Assembly: GCA_021442885.1 (NCBI GenBank)
Contig: JABUVA010000016.1
Span: 82,654-91,518, forward strand
From: Methanobrevibacter sp.
GTDB lineage: Archaea > Methanobacteriota > Methanobacteria > Methanobacteriales > Methanobacteriaceae
Direction of reading: 5' to 3'
Length of the DNA: 8,865 nucleotides
Shown: one piece after another, positions 5,847 through 8,865 of the stretch
How the letters are laid out: every line of letters begins with the position of its first letter
Numbering within the stretch: position 1 is the stretch's first letter
The notes under the pieces: model-generated
Seen by the model: only the letters and a program-made list of their open reading frames with translations
What the model was told of the DNA's origin: nothing
Databases searched by the model: none
Program-made: the position numbers and the translations under genes

Positions 5847-6248
5847 ATGGAAAAACCCTACGGACTAACAATGAGAGGAATCATAAAAAATCAAACTGGA
5901 GAAATTCTACTTTTAAAACGCCACCCCCAATCATATTATGGTGCAGATAAATGGGAACTTCCAGGAGGAAAAGTAGATAAAGGAGAATTTTTTGATGAAG
6001 CACTACTAAGAGAAATAACTGAAGAAACAGGACTAACAGCTAAAATAGGAGATTTTTGTGAAGCAATACAAGAAGACTACCCACATAAAAGAACAGTACA
6101 AATAATAATGTATCTAAAAGATGTAAAAGGAGAATTAAAAATAAGCGACGAACACATTGACTACAAATGGGTTCTAGAAAGTAAAATTAGAGAATTAGAA
6201 ATTACAGATGCACTTAAAAAACTATTAGATAAAAAAATGAAGTTATAA
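5847..6248 (+). CDS. NUDIX hydrolase, MutT-like
   Basis: A 133-residue single-domain NUDIX protein. The box GX5EX7REUXEEXGU is intact at residues 41-63, with G41, E47, R55, E56, E59, E60 and G62 visible; these residues bind the Mg2+ that activates water for hydrolysis of a nucleoside diphosphate linked to another group. The opening LTMRGIIKNQTGEILLLKR (7-25) is the usual first strand pair, and KWELPGGK precedes the box. The substrate cannot be told from sequence: oxidised nucleotides (MutT), ADP-ribose and other dinucleotides are all possible. The start has a GTGAT ribosome site 3-4 bases upstream. The gene stands alone, divergent from lysA, and its last codons overlap argD tail to tail and carry the argD terminator. 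Confidence 0.9.
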   Translation: MEKPYGLTMRGIIKNQTGEILLLKRHPQSYYGADKWELPGGKVDKGEFFDEALLREITEETGLTAKIGDFCEAIQEDYPHKRTVQIIMYLKDVKGELKISDEHIDYKWVLESKIRELEITDALKKLLDKKMKL

Positions 6249-6256
6249 AACTTCAT
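6231..6256 (-). terminator. argD terminator, embedded in the NUDIX 3' end
   Basis: ATGAAGTT (6237-6244) and AACTTCAT (6249-6256) form a perfect 8-bp stem with a 4-base loop. On the minus strand the stem is followed at once by six T residues (6236-6231), which are Lys codons of the NUDIX gene. The loop and arms contain both stop codons. Confidence 0.65.
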
Positions 6257-7409
6257 CTAAAGCTTTTACTAATAAATCAATTTCCTCTTTAGAAACTATT
6301 AAAGGAGGAGCAAATCTTAAAACATTTCCAGCAGTACAGTTGATTAAAAATCCTTTTTCTCTCATTAAATCAACATATTCCCCACCATCTTTATTAAGCT
6401 CCATTCCAACTAATAAACCAGCACCTCTAACTTCTTTAATAACCTCATGATTATCCATAAGTTCAACAAGTTTAATAAGTAGATAAGTACCCATATCAAT
6501 AGAATTTTTAAGTAAATCCTCATCCATAATAATATCGAAAGTTGCATTAGCAGCAGCACAAACTAAAGGACCACCACCAAAAGTAGTTCCATGATCACCA
6601 GGAACAAAACCTTTAGAAACTTCTTCAGTAGCTAAAAAAGCACCCATTGGAACACCACCACCAATTCCTTTAGCAACAGACATAATATCAGGTTTAACAC
6701 CGAAAATCTCATGAGCAAATAAAGGTCCACATCTTCCAAAACCAGTTTGTACCTCATCTAAAATAAAAACAATTCCCTTTTCTTTACATAACTTTTCAAT
6801 TTCAGGTAAATAATCATCATCTGGAATATTCACCCCACCTTCACCTTGAATTGGTTCAACTATAATAGCTGCTGTTTCATCACTAACAGCCTCTTTAATA
6901 GCATCAATATCATTATAAGGCACTTCAATAATCCCCTGAGGTAAATTTTTAGCATAAGGCTCTTTATACTTTTCCTGACCAGTAGCAGTTACTGTTAAAA
7001 GAGTCCTACCATGGAATGAATTAGAAGTTGAAATAATTTCACTTTTACCAGTATATTTTAAAGCCAACTTAATAGCACCTTCATTTGACTCAGCACCACT
7101 ATTTGTATAGAATATTTTATCTAAACATGTTTTATTAACTAATTTCTCTGCAAATTCAATAGCTGGCTCATTATAATAAATATTAGAAATATGAATAAGC
7201 TTTTCAGCCTGTTTAGTAATTTCAAGTATAAGTTTCGGATTTTTATGACCTAAACAGTTAACAGCTATTCCTGCGAAGAAATCTAAATATTCATTTCCTT
7301 CTGTATCCCATACTTTAAGCCCATCACCATGATCTAAAATAATTGGTTGTCTGGTGAATGTATTAACAAAGTATTTATCTTCAGCTTCCATTAATTCTTT
7401 AGTGTTCAT
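6243..7409 (-). CDS. argD: Acetylornithine aminotransferase
   Basis: A class III pyridoxal-phosphate aminotransferase that converts N-acetylglutamate semialdehyde to N-acetylornithine in arginine synthesis. Seen are FFAGIAVNCLGHKNP (44-58), YTNSGAESNEGAIKLA (101-116), SFHGRTLLTVTATGQ (131-145), the cofactor Asp in LDEVQTGFGR (217-226) and the Schiff-base Lys247 in SVAKGIGGGVPMGA (244-257), then HGTTFGGGPLVCAAA (273-287). The 388 residues are normal for ArgD. The start at 7409 is chosen because GGTGAT lies 4 bases upstream and the family begins there; an in-frame ATG at 7439 would add ten hydrophobic residues and lacks a good site. Some ArgD enzymes also act on succinyl-diaminopimelate; methanogens generally use a different aminotransferase (DapL) for that step, so a lysine role is uncertain. 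It overlaps the NUDIX gene by 6 bases at its 3' end. Confidence 0.92.
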   Translation of the reverse strand: MNTKELMEAEDKYFVNTFTRQPIILDHGDGLKVWDTEGNEYLDFFAGIAVNCLGHKNPKLILEITKQAEKLIHISNIYYNEPAIEFAEKLVNKTCLDKIFYTNSGAESNEGAIKLALKYTGKSEIISTSNSFHGRTLLTVTATGQEKYKEPYAKNLPQGIIEVPYNDIDAIKEAVSDETAAIIVEPIQGEGGVNIPDDDYLPEIEKLCKEKGIVFILDEVQTGFGRCGPLFAHEIFGVKPDIMSVAKGIGGGVPMGAFLATEEVSKGFVPGDHGTTFGGGPLVCAAANATFDIIMDEDLLKNSIDMGTYLLIKLVELMDNHEVIKEVRGAGLLVGMELNKDGGEYVDLMREKGFLINCTAGNVLRFAPPLIVSKEEIDLLVKALDEVL

Positions 7410-7413
7410 AATA

Positions 7414-7419
7414 ATCACC
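7414..7419 (-). promoter_or_regulatory. Ribosome binding site that fixes the argD start
   Basis: GGTGAT on the minus strand, 4 bases before the ATG at 7409. It lies within the longer alternative frame from 7439 and argues against that longer start. Confidence 0.65.
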
Positions 7420-7427
7420 ATAAATAT

Positions 7428-7435
7428 TTTATATA
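7428..7435 (+). promoter_or_regulatory. Likely TATA box of the cyclophilin gene
   Basis: TTTATATA is the archaeal consensus. Transcription would start near 7457, about 27 bases before the ATG at 7484. It overlaps the expected argD leader on the other strand, so the two promoters are interleaved. Confidence 0.5.
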
Positions 7436-7456
7436 CCATAAGTTATATTATTAATG

Positions 7457-7466
7457 ATATTTAAAA
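7457..7466 (-). promoter_or_regulatory. Possible TATA box of argD
   Basis: On the minus strand TTTTAAATAT reads 7466 to 7457. Transcription would begin near 7436, leaving a leader of about 27 bases with the GGTGAT ribosome site. Other AT-rich words are nearby. Confidence 0.35.
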
Positions 7467-7483
7467 TTTAAAAAGTGGTATAT

Positions 7484-7915
7484 ATGAAAAAAGCAATAAT
7501 GGAAACAGAAAAAGGAACAATAGAATTAGAATTATTCCCAGAAGATGCACCAGGAACTGTAGAAAACTTTGAAAAATTAATTAAAGAAGGATTTTACGAT
7601 GGATTAACATTCCACAGAGTAATACCTGATTTTGTAATTCAAGGAGGATGTCCTGTAGGAAACGGTACTGGTGGACCAGGTTACACAATAAAATGTGAAA
7701 CTGAAGGAAATCCAAATAAACATGGAACTGGAGCTCTTTCAATGGCTCATGCAGGTAAAGACACTGGTGGAAGCCAATTCTTTATCACCCACTCTCCACA
7801 ACCACATTTAGACGGCGTTCATACAGTATTTGGTCAAGTAATCAAAGGTATGGATGTTGTAAATGCAATTAAACAAGGAGACAAAATGGTTAAAGTAACT
7901 GTTGTTGATGAATAG
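7484..7915 (+). CDS. Peptidyl-prolyl cis-trans isomerase, cyclophilin type
   Basis: A 143-residue single-domain cyclophilin without signal peptide, so a cytoplasmic foldase that speeds proline bond isomerisation. The signature [13 protein letters not shown] (43-55) with catalytic Arg45, then [12 protein letters not shown] (61-72), [20 protein letters not shown] (83-102) and [19 protein letters not shown] (108-126) are all present and in order. The size matches compact bacterial and archaeal PpiB types. The ATG at 7484 is chosen; an in-frame GTG at 7475 would add three residues but lies within GTGGTAT, the only candidate ribosome site, which is weak. The gene is monocistronic, divergent from argD and closed by a strong terminator that starts at its last codon. 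Confidence 0.93.
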   Translation: MKKAIMETEKGTIELELFPEDAPGTVENFEKLIKEGFYDGLTFHRVIPDFVIQGGCPVGNGTGGPGYTIKCETEGNPNKHGTGALSMAHAGKDTGGSQFFITHSPQPHLDGVHTVFGQVIKGMDVVNAIKQGDKMVKVTVVDE

Positions 7916-7948
7916 CTGTTAAATAAACAGCTATCTTTTTTTATTTTT
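7912..7948 (+). terminator. Strong intrinsic-type terminator after the cyclophilin gene
   Basis: ATAGCTGTT (7912-7920) and AACAGCTAT (7926-7934) form a perfect 9-bp stem with a 5-base loop, followed by seven T, one A and five T (7936-7948). The left arm contains the cyclophilin stop codon. The tail ends only 8 bases before the next start codon. Confidence 0.75.
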
Positions 7949-7956
7949 AGATCAAG

Positions 7957-8247
7957 ATGGAAGAAAAAATCAAATGCCCCGAATGCGGAACTATTTTAGA
8001 AAATGGGCAGCTTGAATGTAATAACTGTGATTATAAACTTAGAAACTATAAATCAATAGCTATTCTAGGATATGTACTCTCTTTTTTATTCCCCCTAGCA
8101 GGGATTTTTATTGGATTTTATTTACATAGTAAATATAATAAAAATGGAAAAATAATACTTGTAATTTCTTTAATAATGCTTTTAATATTTTTAATTATTC
8201 CTTGGGCATCAGATATTAACCTTAGCTATTATTACTATTATAGCTAA
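7957..8247 (+). CDS. Small zinc-ribbon protein with two membrane segments
   Basis: The 96-residue protein opens with a zinc ribbon: Cys7 and Cys10 in CPECG and Cys21 and Cys24 in CNNC, ten residues apart, fitting one tetrahedral zinc. Two hydrophobic helices follow, about 34-56 and 66-84, joined by a short basic loop (HSKYNKNGK), so the zinc ribbon probably faces the cytoplasm with both ends inside. The tail is SDINLSYYYYYS, an odd run of five tyrosines. Proteins of this plan are common in Methanobrevibacter and have no assigned function. No good ribosome site precedes the ATG, and the terminator of the previous gene ends 8 bases before it, so expression must use a very short leader or read-through. 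I cannot name a substrate or partner. Confidence 0.75.
   Translation: MEEKIKCPECGTILENGQLECNNCDYKLRNYKSIAILGYVLSFLFPLAGIFIGFYLHSKYNKNGKIILVISLIMLLIFLIIPWASDINLSYYYYYS
8222..8247 (+). repeat. Inverted repeat over the 3' end of the zinc-ribbon gene
   Basis: TTAGCTAT (8222-8229) and ATAGCTAA (8240-8247) are perfectly complementary across 10 bases. The element spans the codons of the SYYYYYS tail and the stop codon. No T tract follows directly; the actual terminator appears to be the next hairpin at 8273. Confidence 0.55.
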
Positions 8248-8272
8248 AGATTGGTATTTAAAATATTATTAG

Positions 8273-8299
8273 AGTGAAATAAATTTTTTCACTTTTTTT
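8273..8299 (+). terminator. Terminator of the zinc-ribbon gene at the convergent junction
   Basis: AGTGAAA (8273-8279) and TTTCACT (8287-8293) form a 7-bp stem with a 7-base loop, followed by six T residues (8294-8299). The right arm overlaps the stop codon and final codons of the minus-strand gene. No T tract lies on the minus-strand side, so its direction is rightward. Confidence 0.6.
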
Positions 8300-8855
8300 C
8301 TTTATCTTTTCTTCTTTTTAATACTCCAAGTCTCTTATTATATTTCTTTAAATTAGGATTAATAATATTTAATTCGTCATAAAGTTTGATAGCTTCATCA
8401 ATATCTTCTTTTTCCATTTCTTTAGCTTTAACTTCCAATTCTTTTACTTTTTTCTTTTTAATTTTATTGTTTAAAACTTGTATTCTGAATGTTTTTTGAT
8501 AATCTCCAGCTTTCATTTGCGGATTTCTTTCATAAAAATTAGCAACAATTGAAGCTCCTTCTTTTCCATAATGTAATGCTTTTTCAAACTCATCAATACT
8601 CTCATAGTACAATACTTTTCCTAAACAAACACATTCTTCTTTGGAAATCACTCCATTACCACCATCATCAAAAAAATCAATAGGTAAACCCATCTTCAAC
8701 ATTCCATTTGTCAAGAAATCTGTAGGATGTTCTTCAAAATATTTTTTACTATCTACATTTAATTTTTTAACATTTTTATCAGTTAAATTATCACATTGCT
8801 TATTATCAATAGCTATTTTCTTTGTTCTTTTATTTTTCATCCTCTTTTTTATCAT
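8289..8855 (-). CDS. Basic TPR-like protein of unknown function, possibly N-terminally incomplete
   Basis: The frame gives 188 residues from the first ATG at 8855, but it has no stop between there and the window edge, so the true start may lie outside. An inner ATG at 8840 is possible; both have AGG directly touching the ATG, too close for a normal ribosome site. I do not recognise an orthologue. The N-terminus is very basic (MIKKRMKNKRTKK). Two helical hairpins resembling tetratricopeptide repeats are visible: about 73-105 (EECVCLGKVLYYESIDEFEKAL region) and about 138-180, with EVKAKEMEKEDIDEAIKLYDELNIINPN split over 141-168. Between them lies a Lys-rich stretch. A Gly/Asp-rich loop DDGGNGVISKEE (63-74) resembles an EF-hand loop. 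No signal peptide or membrane segment. TPR-like proteins usually mediate protein contacts; the partner is unknown. Confidence 0.7.
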   Translation of the reverse strand: MIKKRMKNKRTKKIAIDNKQCDNLTDKNVKKLNVDSKKYFEEHPTDFLTNGMLKMGLPIDFFDDGGNGVISKEECVCLGKVLYYESIDEFEKALHYGKEGASIVANFYERNPQMKAGDYQKTFRIQVLNNKIKKKKVKELEVKAKEMEKEDIDEAIKLYDELNIINPNLKKYNKRLGVLKRRKDKEKK

Positions 8856-8865
8856 CCTTTTATTC

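Noticed and set aside
7410..7439. Ten-residue longer ArgD N-terminus
   Set aside because: The GGTGAT ribosome site for the 7409 start lies within this stretch, and the family begins near MNTKEL.
1..8865. Mobile element, CRISPR array or defence system
   Set aside because: No transposase or integrase motifs, no regularly spaced direct repeats and no nuclease or toxin families are visible; nearly all genes are conserved housekeeping genes.

Overview
The window comes from a methanogenic archaeon of the order Methanobacteriales, most likely Methanobrevibacter or a close relative. The reasons are very AT-rich DNA, archaeal-type information genes (L21e, the Rpo4/RpoF polymerase subunit, a DUF655 protein beside KsgA, a short archaeal Mtq2/HemK methyltransferase), Shine-Dalgarno sites of the GGTGAT type, and TATA-box promoters. 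Genus is inferred from composition and gene content only.

Layout. Positions 1-126 are the 3' end of a family II (Mn-dependent) inorganic pyrophosphatase, followed by a hairpin terminator. A gene-free, very AT-rich stretch (127-562) follows; its last 90 bases hold a compound dyad just before rpl21e. Then come rightward translation genes: rpl21e and rpoF, a terminator and a 150-base regulatory gap, then DUF655, ksgA and mtq2, which are tightly packed. Facing them on the minus strand is lysA-dapF, the last two steps of lysine synthesis by the diaminopimelate route. Lysine is also a building block of pseudomurein in this order. A divergent promoter region separates lysA from a NUDIX hydrolase gene. 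Its 3' end overlaps the minus-strand argD gene tail to tail. argD (acetylornithine aminotransferase, arginine synthesis) shares a 74-base divergent promoter region with a single-domain cyclophilin gene. The right end holds a small zinc-ribbon membrane protein gene and a convergent minus-strand gene for a basic, TPR-like protein of unknown function that stays open to the window edge.

Functionally the left half is ribosome, transcription and rRNA or release-factor modification; the centre and right are amino-acid biosynthesis and housekeeping hydrolase or foldase genes. I see no tRNA, rRNA, CRISPR array, transposase, integrase or defence island, and no convincing novel multi-gene system. The points most worth a second look are non-coding: the compound dyad before rpl21e, repeated half-sites before DUF655, the repeat-rich lysA/NUDIX intergenic region, and terminators that overlap coding or promoter sequence. 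Among proteins, DUF655 is the best uncharacterised candidate.
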